Part shown: positions 41,631-55,631 of the stretch, piece after piece
Position numbering within the stretch: position 1 is the first letter of the stretch
Layout of the letters: every line of letters begins with the position of its first letter
DNA from: Onchocerca volvulus
Taxonomy: Eukaryota; Nematoda; Chromadorea; Rhabditida; Onchocercidae
DNA length: 64,000 bases
Assembly: GCA_000499405.2 (NCBI GenBank)
Contig: HG738138.1
Location: forward strand, 11,959,208-12,023,207
Direction: 5' to 3'
Notes under the pieces: generated by a model
The model's input: only the letters and a program-made list of their open reading frames with translations
Told to the model about the DNA's origin: nothing
The model's database searches: none
Made by a program: the position numbers and the translations under genes

Positions 41631-43229
41631 GTCATTACTCATCTTGCATGATAATAATTCTACTTCCTTCACGTATATCTCAAAATACAGTATCTTAGCC
41701 AAGGAAGTAATTTCTGAATTTCTTCTTTATTCAAGTTAACAAAATCAGCATAAACACTTATGCATATGTTTGTTTGACCTTTGTTTAGACAATAAAGTGA
41801 ATGATGAAATGGCACAAAAGGTCAAATATATGATAACAAATGAATGAATGTAACACCTCAGATATTTCAGAAATTATCAAATATTTTCTGCAAACACCAC
41901 TCTATAGATTTACATGTATATGCTATGTGCATCATGAATTTTCCCATGTCTTGCAATTCTGATTTTGTCATTGCTACATTTAGAAACATTTCTGCAAACG
42001 TTTAAGAGAACTTTGATATCTCATCAATTACCTCTCAAAAGTTCAGTTCTTCATCGATACTGATATATCTTCATTTATATATTCCATTCATCCATATATT
42101 AAAAAGAATAGATTAATTAAGCAAAAAAAATGTCAGGTACAACATGATATATCATTAACAAAAAAAGTCAGGTGCACTATGATATCACCACTGATAATAT
42201 AAAAATTTAATTTATAATGATTCATAAGGAACATCGAGGCAATCTTGGATGACATATCAGAATATGAAACAGGGATGAACATCCATCATGAAACTTTTTA
42301 ATCAGTACAACTTATTCGTTCTGATCAAATGCATAAGATATGTTATGAATAGAAAAGAGGAAGACCTTTAATTACTGCTGATTAATAATTCATACTGCAT
42401 ATTTGCTGTTTCTTTATGAATTGTGAAAACAAAATTCACCATTAAAAATGTGAAAATGAAAAATTTTTTTTGTACCTAATTCAAACATTCTATATAGAAG
42501 TATCTGATCCAACGAGAGTTTCAAAAAATAATAAGATCTGATCGTAACAAAAGAAAAACCCATCGCTACTGAAATTTTAACAAAATAACATGAATTTTTT
42601 TTCTCATTCTTATAATTAGTCTGTATTCATCGGAACTCACAAATGACTGATTTCAGAATTCTTCTCTTCCTTAGCAATCCTATCTATTCCAATGATTTAT
42701 TCAAAAAATACAATCAATGATAAACTGCAAATAGTTAAAAGGAAAAATTAGTTCCTCCTCCATCATATAACAATTAATATTCATTGTCAATTAGACAAAT
42801 CTCATGAACAGAAGCGATTTGCATAGATTAGGCGATAGTATGAATACTTCAGACAGCAAAGTTCAATGTTGCATGAAATCTGATCATAATTCTCTGTGAA
42901 GCATAAAGATGTCGATAGTATTGGTGAAAATAAACATCACACAATATATATCAATTTCATCTTCTTCAATAAGTTTGAAAACTCAAAGTTAATTGCTTAA
43001 TACTGCAAGTTATTAGTTTACCCTTTTTCCAAAACTATTATTATTGCATTGCAAAATTCGCAGATCCTTATCAAACGTCCAGTAGGTTTCTATTTTCTTC
43101 CTTAAAAGTTTCTCACATAATATTGGATTTATGGAAAGTTAATCGACACATAAATCGATCAATTCCTTACAAATTAAATGATATCTACGCATATCGCTTA
43201 GTCAATGGTCCGAGATAACAGTATTAACG

Positions 43230-43293
43230 ATAGTAATAATACAGAGATTTTGGAATCAAAAATAGTAATAATACAGAGATTTTGGAATCAAAA
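43230..43293. repeat. Short perfect tandem duplication, 32-bp unit
   Basis: The segment starting atagtaataatacagagatt at 43230 is repeated immediately at 43262. The two copies look identical through ggaatcaaaa. This lies within the long intron that would link the two Stum last exons. Confidence 0.9.
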
Positions 43294-44610
43294 AGGAAAT
43301 AAACATGGATTCAACCTGCCAAAATAATTGATTAAGAATTAACAATGATGAGAAATTAAACCTTCTAGAAATCAGGAATCAGTGAATAATTTGTAATTAG
43401 AATCTGCGAAGCAGTATCACTACAATAATCAATTCAGTACTAATAATGATGATCTCATCCTTCTCGGAATCAAAAATCATAGAGTAAATAAATTATTCAT
43501 TAAGTTCCATCCCTTCTTAAACTGGAATCTGCGAAGCAATAGCTATTTTGATATTCTTAAAATTATATTTGTATGTGCTCGAGAACATTTCATAAGGATC
43601 AATCACATGTGAAATTTTACACGGACTACTGCCGATAATCCATCAAGTAAATAGTTAAACATGACGTATAGCTATGCTCGTACACCGCCTTATCGATATA
43701 GTGAACGACCGAAAAATCGTGAAAATCTTAGATGTGTAGCAGGAAAAATTGTTGATTGTGCCTGACTTAAAATTTGGATCCATAAAATTTATGAATACTC
43801 TGTTGTCAGGTTATTTTATAGGATCACATTAAGATCAACTCTGCAACTTTTGCAACTTTCAAAACTGGTTTTACAAAGGGTGTAAACGAGTAGTTGGTTG
43901 CTGATGGAACAATGGAAGCAATAAGCTGAATGACCATAGGTCGAATGTCGATTCGAATTTCTCTGGCTAATTAACACAGACATCCGATTCGACGATTCGT
44001 TCTTTGGTCACTCTGTCCGACAAATGATATTAGTGCCAATATGAATATGTAGATAGTTGTTATTTATCCGTTCAAATGATAGCAGCGTTTACTTTAGGGA
44101 AATCAAAAGTTCCAAGATCATCCTGAAAATCTCTGTTAAAGTAGGAGTGACAACAGAAAGTTATAACATGAAGATTACTCTTATATCAAATTAGGCAAAC
44201 AAATCAATGAAATATTCAAGTTTTTAAAAAAAGAAAAGAAAATGCTGCAGGGAATGACACAACTACATCCGGATAAATTAATCTTAAGCTAAAATAAAAT
44301 ATCAAGAATTTCCTCACTATACTTCATCATGTCCAAGTTTATAATACGACAGTTTCACACGATTTGGCTACAAATAGATATCATTAGATTGAAGAAATAA
44401 GGCCGGTAATAATTCGTCAATTGATATTCAGCGAGAGGAAAAAAAAAAAAGGAATCTAATTTTGCATCACTTTACAATATCTGACATTCGATTTTTATAC
44501 CAACATGTAAAATTTAAGTAATTATCGGCAAAATAATAAAAACATCGTAATTACCGGCAAATCAATAATTTCCGAAGTTATTATTGTCTAATCTATTTCA
44601 TATTTTTCAG

Positions 44611-44666
44611 GGCGTGTGTTTATTGAAGACTTCTTTTCCGAAAAAGATATCGAGAAATTTGATTGA
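44611..44666 (+). other. Alternative last exon of the Stum-like gene
   Basis: After tatttttcag, 56 bases read (G)RVFIEDFFSEKDIEKFD then TGA. Two bases complete the split codon left by the donor at 41108, so splicing 41108 to 44611 gives YSGRVFIEDFF... and a 192-aa protein with a short acidic tail instead of the long basic one. No other gene near by could use it. Both ends are phase-compatible; use in the animal is inference. Confidence 0.5.
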
Positions 44667-47266
44667 GGATGACATAGTATCATTTCATAAGTTTGGCTAA
44701 CCGTAATCAGCAAATAATCTGAGTCAGTAGTAAGTTCTAATCGAATAATGGTACTGTAATACTATAGCAAATAACCAATCAAACATTATTAATACTTCAA
44801 ACTGAAGTATTTCCGAATCGTATTTATTGACTTGTTTTTTTTTAGATACAATACTTTAAACAGTAATGTTACAAACCACAATCGTAATCACAGTCACAAT
44901 GATAATCATCGTAACCCTAATCACAATCATAGCCGTAATCATAATTTACCAATATGAATTACCAGCAAGAGAATCTATGAATCAACAAAGCAACGATGGC
45001 ACTCAACCAAATCACAGTCGACACATTGCGCGGCCAGTCAATTCCTCTTTTTGCTCAGATTTTTTTTTCAATTTTTTTCCTTTTTTTTTATTTATAAATA
45101 ACAGAAGAAAGAAGCAGAGATAGGTGAAAAGATAAACAAAGATCGGGGTTATGGGATACCTGGGATAGGAAGTGGTAGAAGGAAGGAGGAGGAAGGGTAG
45201 GAGATAGAAAGTTAATGATAGAATCTGGTCGATTGGAAGAAATGAATGAAAAAAAAGAGGGAAATGGGACGATTGTTGAGAGGAATGGTAATAGGTAGAG
45301 AGATTTCGCCTTCTCTTTCCTTCTTCTTTTTCATCTTTAATCTTCTATTTCAATCCATTCACTATCACCATTAGTGCCATGTCATAAACCCCCTTGATTT
45401 ATTTTTTGGGTTAGATAAAATTTGGGTTTGGGTTAAGGATGAATTTAAGGCTTCAGCGCCTATGTATTATGGTTGCATATCGATTTGAAATTGTTGACCA
45501 TAGCGCACCGTATCGAACGACCCGGTTACCCGTCCAATCGCAAACTGTTTGCTTTGTTCATTGGCGGGAGAAAACGGTCTTTGTTCCGTTCCTTTCTTCC
45601 TTTTTTTTTCCGTTCCGTCCCTTTGTTCAACGGTAGGAAGGAGTAGGAGGAGGATGAGGAGATGAAGAAGGAAAGAAGAGGAAGAGGAAGAGATGGACAT
45701 GGGATGAAATAGATAGTAAATGGTAGTAGTAGTAGTAATGGTAGAGAGGCGATGAGGACGATCGGCGAAAAGGTCGCTTCTCATCCTTTCCTGTTCTTTT
45801 TTCGCTCAACCGGATCTGATCTCTGCTAGCGACCTTCACCATCGATATCAACATCAGAATGATACCACTCTCGCGCGGCCTTTTTTTCCTCCTTCTTCTG
45901 TCCTCTCTCTTCCTCCAGAACACCGATGTAATGACAATTCAACCTACGCGCCTCTAAAAGAAACAGCTGGAATTTGAAAAGCTTATTTGTTGTAATATAT
46001 TGGATGGAATGCCCGTTATGGAAGAATCTAAAAATACCATGAATAGAATCAGCAAAAGCTATAAAGAGAGAAAAAAAAGGCAGAAGATATTGATTCATTC
46101 CATTATTGGAAAATTTGGATAAAATATGGAAAGATGAATGAATGATCAGAAAATATCGAATAAATATACGATTATACAAAATTCGATTCATTTCGTAAAA
46201 AATTACAAATTCACATTTTTGGAACTTTTTTGTTTTCAGTGAAGCATGCAAAGTTTCAAAAAGTAGAGTGTGACGATTAATAAAAATAACTAATGGCTAT
46301 TAGTTGAAGGATTTTGAAAATCTTGAAGGTCGGAGACCATATTTCGCCTAAGTCGGCAAACTTCCCTTCCCCTTGGAAAGGAAGAAGGACGACGTGACAC
46401 GGTTTGATTACCAAGACACGACAGACCGACACACACACATACGCTCATTCATTTGGTATCCTCAAGACTGTGAAATTTAAATGATTGAATTAATATAAGA
46501 CAACACTTGGTAAATCCTTTGTGTGATATAACAATCCAACCAGCGCGGTAAGTCTATAATTTGCATAAAAACAATTCGAAAAAAAAAAGAAAAACGGAGA
46601 ATCTTGGAGAAAAGAAGAAAGCGTCGGTAAATGGATTCTTTGTATGAAAGGTTTTCTCCCGCTCATTCTGATTCGAGACGAAGAAAAAGGAAATTTTAAA
46701 AATTGCTGTTTGGAAAAGGTAAGTTTCACAATTTGCAAATTATTCTAAATTTTCGAAACAAAAAAAAGTCTAACTTTAGCAGTTATTACAATCAGGTAAC
46801 TTCCATAATTCACACTTCTACAGTGACGAAATATTGTCCTTATCGGAATCAACTGTAAGCACGAATCCGAATTTCCAAGTAAGGAAAAAAGAAGGGGAAT
46901 CGTTGTAGTACTTGTGATCGAATTCAACCGAAAAAAGTACTTTAACTTTTCCTGTACTCAAATGATAATGGATTATTCGCTAAAATGAACTAAAAATATG
47001 TTTGAGAAACGAAAATCCAAGCAAGAACAGCAAAGTGGAACATACTAAATGAATGAATAATAATGAGACAAGATTTAGACCAGATCAAAATCCTAATGAA
47101 TCCTACAACAAAAAACTATGCCTTCAGGATAAATAAAGGCATGTTAGTGAAAAGAAAAGTTCAAGGAAGGAAAGATTTAAGAAATGGGGAAAAGTGAGGA
47201 AATCGTATTACTAATACAAATTAATAAAATGTTTAATTCGCAAAAAAAAAAAAGGTAAAAATCAAA

Positions 47267-47302
<36 letters not shown>

Positions 47303-48165
47303 GAGAAAAAAGGATTCCCGTGCTATTTTACGTCCTTTATTCGATGAATATCATTTAAAAGATTTTTTCCCTCAGAAAAGTTGAACACTTCTTGTTTTGA
47401 AATTCAAAATAGAAACACATTTTTTTTTTTGTTTTGAGGGGACAAAAGAATAGGAAGGGACATTTCAGGATAGAAAAAAGAAAATGACATACAATGGAAG
47501 AATGAGGAATAATTCATTCCTCTTGCCCTGATCGTTATCTGTTTGGGATGAATGCATGATGGCAAAGTGGTGCTACAGAACCACCTCTTCAACCGAGGTC
47601 ATCTTAAGATCTTTTCTCTTTTTTTTTTTTTATTTTTATTTTAGTATCAATGGGGAAGATTTTTCTCTTCTTTCCTCATTGATTGATGGGAATTGTTAAC
47701 TGATTAGAGAATAAACGCGGTATTAGACAATATCATAAACCTAGGATACCAAATAATATCATAATTTTAACCGCTAAGAAAATGAGATACATATGAATAT
47801 ACTTAATTGTACAAATAAAAAAGGATAAGACTATGTGCTAAGATTTAGATTAATTGATGAGTAGATGAAAAATCATAGTTGTTAATCTTCACCGAACACT
47901 GACATTAAAACATATATATGTGATTAAGCAATTTTTTTTAATTTAACAGTAGATATGAGTGCAAATTGGAATCTTAGTTAATTTTCTTTTCATTGTTAAT
48001 CTGTTTCCATTCTTATTTTGTTTTTAATTTGTATATTTGATTTAGAAACATAATAACGAGTAAACAATAAAGTGAATGACATTATTAAACTTTTTACCGG
48101 AAATGCCATTTTGGACATGCATTAGCACTATACACGGAATAATCTGATGATATGAATGAAAATTA

Positions 48166-48897
48166 TCAGCACACAGCAATTATCACAAATAGGTGAAGGA
48201 TTCCAACTTGTGTCAATTTAACGATCCATAAAAATCTTAAAACTGTCTCATCTCTATCCAGTCTTTGATTTTCTTTCTCCTCAACTTTCGTAGTGCCACG
48301 AAGAAATAGCAATAAGTTCATCTGGGTGAAGAGAAGAGGGAAAAGAATGGGAGAAAAGGGAGTAACTGAAAGTTTCATCTAATAATTTTGTGCGTACTGT
48401 AGGACTTGAAAATGTCCTGCAATATGCATGAAGGTATGGATATTTTGATTGTAATTGCCGCTAGCTTTACCCTGGCTATCATTCCATTCACTGAAAAGTT
48501 ATGAAGGAAATGTGGATATGATCATTGATGATAATGATAAACAATGAAACATCTTTCTCACCGTTTACAGACGTCAGAGAGGCCACTGGAACATCACCAA
48601 ACTTAATCTTGGTTATCATTATCAATCGACAGTCCCGAAAATACTCTAGACCAGAATTAGTAATTCTGAATCCATAAAAAGGAACAATGTCGTAGTTACA
48701 ATCGGTAACATAGACTTTACTTCATCAACAATGCATTTACTATCTTGAAAAACAAATATATAGGTGGAAAGAATGCTAAGCCTCATCTGATTTTTCAAGT
48801 ATGCTCTGGCATATATTTTGTTTACACCAAAAAGTAAGATACTCAGCAAAGTTGAAATCCGCAATAGCCAATAGGTGTACTCCGCAGAACTCAACAT
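48166..48897 (-). CDS. Unrecognised small membrane-associated protein, four exons
   Basis: Exons on the minus strand are 48897-48721, 48643-48562, 48490-48471 (20-nt microexon) and 48321-48166. All junctions have GT and AG, phases agree, and the sum is exactly 144 codons plus stop. The start MLSSAEYTYWLLRISTLLSI is followed by LLFGVNKIYA, a signal peptide or anchor. The middle reads DEYFRDCRLIMITKIKFGDV then PVASLTSVN, and the end is KVEEKENQRLDRDETVLRFL then a hydrophobic tail, HLFVIIAVC. I do not recognise the family. The microexon and the mRNA ends are uncertain. It lies 670 bases downstream of nud-2 on the same strand, wider than a typical nematode operon gap. Confidence 0.4.
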
Positions 48898-49318
48898 ATT
48901 ACTGTTTTTCTTTGTTTTTCTTAACTCGACTCAAGATGTGACAGAAAGGACGTTATGAAAATGATTTTATATACAGAATACATAGCAATTATACGCTCGT
49001 ATATATAAGTACAGAGGATTGTAATGAAGAATTATTATTATTTTTTTTAAAGATTTGATGACATAACAACAAATACACACCGATAATTACGCAGTAATAA
49101 AAATCAATGGATATGCATATACTAGCTTATATTTCATAACCTTACAGCATAAAACGCAGTGAACAGAGTAAAACAGCAGCAGCTCAAACAGATTTTCGGA
49201 ACTGCCTTCATTCTAGGTTTACACGGCAGCATGCTAATCAAATTTTATAAAACCGCAATTAAATAGCGACAGTAAATGTATACTGCTGCCGTTCGTAACT
49301 TTTTTTTCTTCGAATGAA

Positions 49319-49528
49319 TTAACTGTAAAAATCATGCCATATTTTGGACCAATCGAAAAGCGTTATAACACAACACAATCGAGAAAACTGAGCAAACAAA
49401 GTCGATAAAACAAGTATCCATTCTGGATAAACAAAAGCTTCAATTATCCCTGGCTCTATGAGATTCCAAATCTGCAAAGCACGGCTTCCGGAACTGTTCG
49501 GAGAAGCAACATGCATTGTTAATTCCAT
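49319..49528 (-). CDS. Short open reading frame just downstream of nud-2
   Basis: A 69-aa ATG frame (MELTMHVASPNSSGSRALQI then WNLIEPGIIEAFVYPEWILV, with a hydrophobic segment) starts 39 bases past the nud-2 stop on the same strand. I see no splice acceptor for trans-splicing immediately before it and recognise no family. It may be a 3' untranslated chance frame. Confidence 0.15.
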   Translation of the reverse strand: MELTMHVASPNSSGSRALQIWNLIEPGIIEAFVYPEWILVLSTLFAQFSRLCCVITLFDWSKIWHDFYS

Positions 49529-49566
49529 GAATTACAGGTAGGTTTATGTAATACATATACTTGTTT

Positions 49567-52005
49567 TCAATGTCGACTTGCTGTTCCAAATCCATTTTCC
49601 ACGTTTGTCCTTCGTTCTGGATGTATCAAAAGCAGCTTTTCTTCAAGAGCCTGTAAGCTTCACATTTCGTAACAATCTTTGCACAGAATTAAAAATGGCA
49701 CTGAAGTTTCGTAAATTTGAATTAAGAAACACCTGAATCGTTTCAAGAAGATTGACAATGACCGGTGAAACACTACTAGCTAATGAAGGCGGTAAGGCAC
49801 TCACACGTGACCCAATGGCCTTCGAATTTGCATCGGTGAATAACCTTTTTTTGTTAACATCTTGTGCACAAACGTCATCTGTAACAGAATGAACCTAATT
49901 AAGCGAAGAAAAATAAGAAAATCCGGAATATTCCAACAGTTACCCCTTTCTTTCATCGGACAAAATTCTGTGAACGAAAAAATTTTTTGACTTACTGAAG
50001 AATAAATTAATATCACTAATAAAAATTGACTGGAAAAGCATAAAAGAAATAAAAGAAATTACAAACAAATGTACTTTCATAGGAAGTGAGACCATTTCTT
50101 ACTGATTTCGCCGGCTGTAATGTCCCATTATTCTGTCGTCCTAAAATTTTAATCCACTAATGTCCCCCACTTTATACCAGTTGTTCGACTGAACAAATTA
50201 CGAGCCGTATAATACAATTTTAGGACTTTCAGGATATAATTTCAAAAAAAAAAAGACAATTAATTAAGTGCAGTTGGTTGCTTGCGACTGCAAAACTGAA
50301 TATTTTCCCGAAAAAGTACCAAACGCAAGCATCAAACCAAACTGGTTAACTATCGCTGGCATACAAATCCTCTACCAAAGTATTAGCTTTGATTACAGGA
50401 AAATATATTCCACTGCGCTTTGAAGCTAACCAAATGATTTTTTCTCCACATCATAACGAAACTTTTGGATCAAATTTCATTGGATCTTAGGAAAATTGTA
50501 ATAATTATGGTAATCAGAATACCGCCAAGATAAAATGAAATTTTTACCACTTTTCATCTGAATTAAACTTCCAGAACTGCGTTTGTCCTGAATAATAGAC
50601 ACTCCATTAGACTGATTAGAAATTAAACAATTCGATAGCTTCGTATCTTTTACCATACCATCTAATTTTAAATCTCGAACTTCATCTTCTAGTCTCTGGC
50701 AACGGACCTGCAAAGACGAGTACATATTATGCAATTAGCGAGGCACCTTTCCGTGAGATTATTAATCGATCATAGTTCACAGTAGAACTAGAGCATGAAC
50801 TTTCAATCTACTCCTGATAACGCGATTAGTAATTTGAAACATCTTATTCTGTCGAATCAGCATGCAGAATATTTTCTTAGCTTATTGAATATATTTCTCG
50901 CCATGCTTATACAATATTCAAGCATTGTGACTCTCATGCTCAATTAGTCTAAGCTTTTGACAAATAACTCACCTTTAGATCTTCTTTATTGTCAAGTTCT
51001 GTAGTGAGCAAGGCTCGCAACTCCAATTCTTCATTTAACCTTTTTTCAGTGTCTTTAAGAGTCTCGCATGTTATCCTAAAAAAAAGAACTGATACTAAAA
51101 TGCCAGATAAGTATCTGACTAGAAAAATTCGAATTTAATTTAGAGGATTTCAACAAAATGGGAAGTAGAAACCATTTCCATTACTAAATGATCCACTAAT
51201 AATGAAATAAATCCGAGATATCAGGAATGAATTACATAACTTAATTCTCTCTCTAAATCATCGTTTTTTTGTTCAAGTCTATGGACAGTATTCATCAAAT
51301 TTTCCTTTTCAACTCTCAATTCTTGCAATTCGTCGTTAAGTTTCATATCCCTGCTATACTGTTCCGCACGGAAGCGCTGAGCTTCCTCCTGAAAAAGAGT
51401 GTAATTTCCTCAGAAAGGAACAAAGACAATAATTTCAATCATTAAATCCTCCAGGAGTAACACCTGTATAAGAATATTACAGCTGCATTCAAAATCTCGC
51501 GAATTACATGATTCCTGCATTACCGGAAGGCATCTTAGCAAGACAGACACAATACTATAGTACGACCTCAATATGAATGAAACTTTAAGCACAAATGCGG
51601 TATAACAAGCCTGACCGACTCTTAGGCGAGCTTTTTCATTTCAGAACCTGCTATATCTATCATGTAAATCCATCTTAATCAAAAACAAACCTTATACCGA
51701 TCTCGTTCTTGTGTCAAAATTGCAATTTCCTTTTCACGTTTACTTAACGTTAAATTAGCTGCATTCAGTTCTTTATCCAGTTCATTTTCAATCTGCTGAC
51801 TAAATGTTACAAAGTCTTTCAATTCGTTTTTTGCTTCGTTCGTTCTGAAATTCTATTTTAGCTATGCTACATGGCATCAATATCCAGACTTTAATATTCA
51901 AATTGACCTCTATTATTTCATTTATCTTTGAAAATGAATAGTTTACTCTTGTTTGTATCGTTCCGCTTCTGCGCGATACTGTTCGACTAACATCTCCCAA
52001 TCCAT
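49567..52005 (-). CDS. nud-2: NudE/NDEL1 homologue, dynein-Lis1 cofactor
   Basis: NudE proteins bind Lis1 and cytoplasmic dynein and act in nuclear migration, centrosome and kinetochore function. The start codon is at 52005 (MDWEMLVEQYRAEAERYKQE; exon 52005-51947). Exon 51844-51691 reads TNEAKNELKDFVTFSQQIEN then ELDKELNAANLTLSKREKEI. The following exons give EEAQRFRAEQYSRDMKLNDE, RVEKENLMNTVHRLEQKNDD, CETLKDTEKRLNEELELRAL and VRCQRLEDEVRDLKLD: one long heptad coiled coil with the Lis1/dynein-binding character of the family. After a Ser-rich linker, a small exon near 50110 and an exon near 49870-49750 end LASSVSPVIVNLLETIQ. This joins over a short intron to ALEEKLLLIHPERRTN, matching the short C-terminal ALEAKL helix of vertebrate NDE1/NDEL1. 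The stop is at 49567. The donor of the small exon (gtctca) was chosen by phase and is less sure. Confidence 0.85.
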
Positions 52006-54211
52006 TTTTGAAATATAACTTCTTCTTCACGCCTGTATCTACAATCGCGCTTGTACCTACAATAAAAATAAAATTCATTTGTACTTTCTAGTAATTAAAC
52101 CTATCATTCGCAATCACCGAAAAGTCTACGTTCTTTTATTATCGAACTGTTAATCTGTCTGGAATGATGGGAAAAAACTCCTGACTTACTAACTGAAATC
52201 ACAAAAGATTTCCGCATTCATATCTTCACCAACTGATCATTTGCTCATTATTATATGTCGACATTTTGATCAATAGGAATTAAAATCAATACTACGTCTT
52301 TTTCTTGCACTGACATGTCAATAAGTGCCAACCATCTGATGCTTCAATTTCAAAGATTGGAAACTGAGGACTAAAGCAATTGCCAGCAACTACGGTTACC
52401 TGAAGCTGTCCATAGACGATGTCACAATACTAATCATCTGATGCATGAATATTTTATAACAATAAAATAATTCTGAAACCAATCAGGGATTTCCGCTCAC
52501 TAATTAACAATCTTCCAATGTATTATGAAATCGAAGACTCAGAAACTCGGCTATAATAGCTTGCATGAGAATGTGATATATTGCACTTCACGTGAGATAT
52601 CCATATAAGCAATATTTAATATGTGATATATGATGAGCCAGTTTAGCCTATGGCGCCTTTAGAATCAGACTATAAATAAGACCTCCGTTGATCTATCTCG
52701 ACGATTTCGCAACTCTAAAAAACCATGACGTGCGAGACTCAAAAGAGTCCAACGTTAGCACACGTAACCCAACTGCCTCTGTCTACTAGCTACAAACTAC
52801 TAACGTGAACCGATCTCAGCAGATGAAACGCTGAGTCACCAACCAACGGATCAAACCAACGGTTATGTCACTCTTTCATTCGGACGCAAGGTCGGGCATA
52901 GAGCGGAAGTTCGTTTTCATTTATTGGTTTGTTTGGAATTGTTTTGGAATTTTCTCTGAGGCGGAGCGGGGAGAAGTGAGATGACTTGGTTTCTCAACTA
53001 TGTTCTGAATCCAGATATGCAGAAATCTGCAGTTCTCGAATGTTTAATTAGTTTAAGCGTTGCGGAAATATCATTCGAGAATGACGTCAGCTCTGATTCA
53101 AATACCTCCAGAGACAGTACTGCAACTTTCACCTCTTTATGTCTAGACTTGTTTCTTAATTTATATTCTTTTTGTAAAACCTTATTTTAGTCATTATTTA
53201 CCCATTTGTGCTTGAGTCAGTGAATTCTTTACCCTTTAAAAATTATTTTTATAATAGAAAAGTTATGTGGAGTATCGCTGAATGATGCTTGCAAAATTAA
53301 TGGATCAGAGGATTGACCGTTATCATTTGCAACGAGCCCTCCTCATTGAAGCCCAAATGAAATATTCTAAGCTTAAATGTAAACTTTAGTAGGTTCAGAA
53401 TATATCATAGACTTTTTCGATTTGTTGTTAATACAAAGTTAAGCGGAGGGCAGAGAGCAAAACTTCCTCTTCTTTATTTCTTCTTTCTCTTGTTTTTTAC
53501 TGATTTAACGATTAGCATCATTATTTTTTGCTTTTGCAATTTAGAAATACCGTGTTAATTGCCAGCGTAATGTCCTAAGATATCGTGAGATTTAGATCAA
53601 ATGTATCTTAATTTTCGACAGAAAATCATTATTGATGATTATTTTCTTCTTTAAATAAGAAAAAAAAATTGACTAGAATGAGAATTCTTACAAAGATTCA
53701 GCCTTGAAGCTGATAGCAAAGGCATATTGCTTTGTTCTTTTAGAGCATTTACCAGTACTATTATTAAAATAATACTGGTGAGTCAGATATTTGTGTATGA
53801 TTGTTAGTATGATTTAATTGTTGATTAATAAAATTGGAAAATATCACCAGCGATGCAGTCTTATTTCAGCATAATTCGTGCAGTAAATTCGAAGATAATT
53901 TAAGATATTTTTTAAATTCATTTCGTCAAGATTGTATACCTCGTCTATTCTCTCCTGTTTTTCTACCAGCACTTTTTTTTTTTTGTCGCCATCAGTTGCA
54001 AGAGAGATATCAGTAATGATAAACGGTATGATACATCAGTATTAAAATCAGTATTGTTGCTAATAAAAAGAAAGTTACTATTGCCAATAAAAAGTACCAT
54101 TCGTAAATGAAGAGAGTCGATACAACGTCATTAAGCGCGTTTATTCGTTGCTATTTTAAACATGTTAGGCTTCTTTTTTCAGATTTTATTGGGAGCTCTT
54201 TTTACGGCGGC
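52006..54211. promoter_or_regulatory. Intergenic region between divergent nud-2 and Rac genes
   Basis: The two flanking genes are transcribed away from each other, so both promoters lie here. A GC-richer patch (about 52640-52980), containing acgtgcgagactc, tgagtcacc and repeated ccaacg(g/t) motifs, contrasts with AT-rich flanks and is the best candidate core. A 69-aa frame at 52981-53190 (plus) shows no family resemblance and may be untranslated leader. Confidence 0.35.

Positions 54212-55631
<1,420 letters not shown>

Larger units (their letters stand above)
41631..48165. other. Long region without a protein gene apart from the alternative exon at 44611
   Basis: This holds simple sequence: an ATC/ACA-rich stretch at 44870-44960, purine-rich blocks at 45120-45300 and 45640-45740 (gag/aga/tag repeats), a short CA repeat near 46430 and a long A tract near 47270. 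Minus-strand frames between 45467 and 46251 are Ser-, Phe- and His-rich translations of these blocks and are not credible genes. Confidence 0.5.

Noticed and set aside
45467..46251. Three overlapping minus-strand frames up to 141 codons
   Set aside because: They translate purine/pyrimidine simple sequence (runs of Ser, His/Tyr, Phe, Arg) in competing frames.
52981..53190. 69-codon ATG frame upstream of the Rac gene
   Set aside because: No family resemblance; sits in the shared intergenic region and may be leader sequence.
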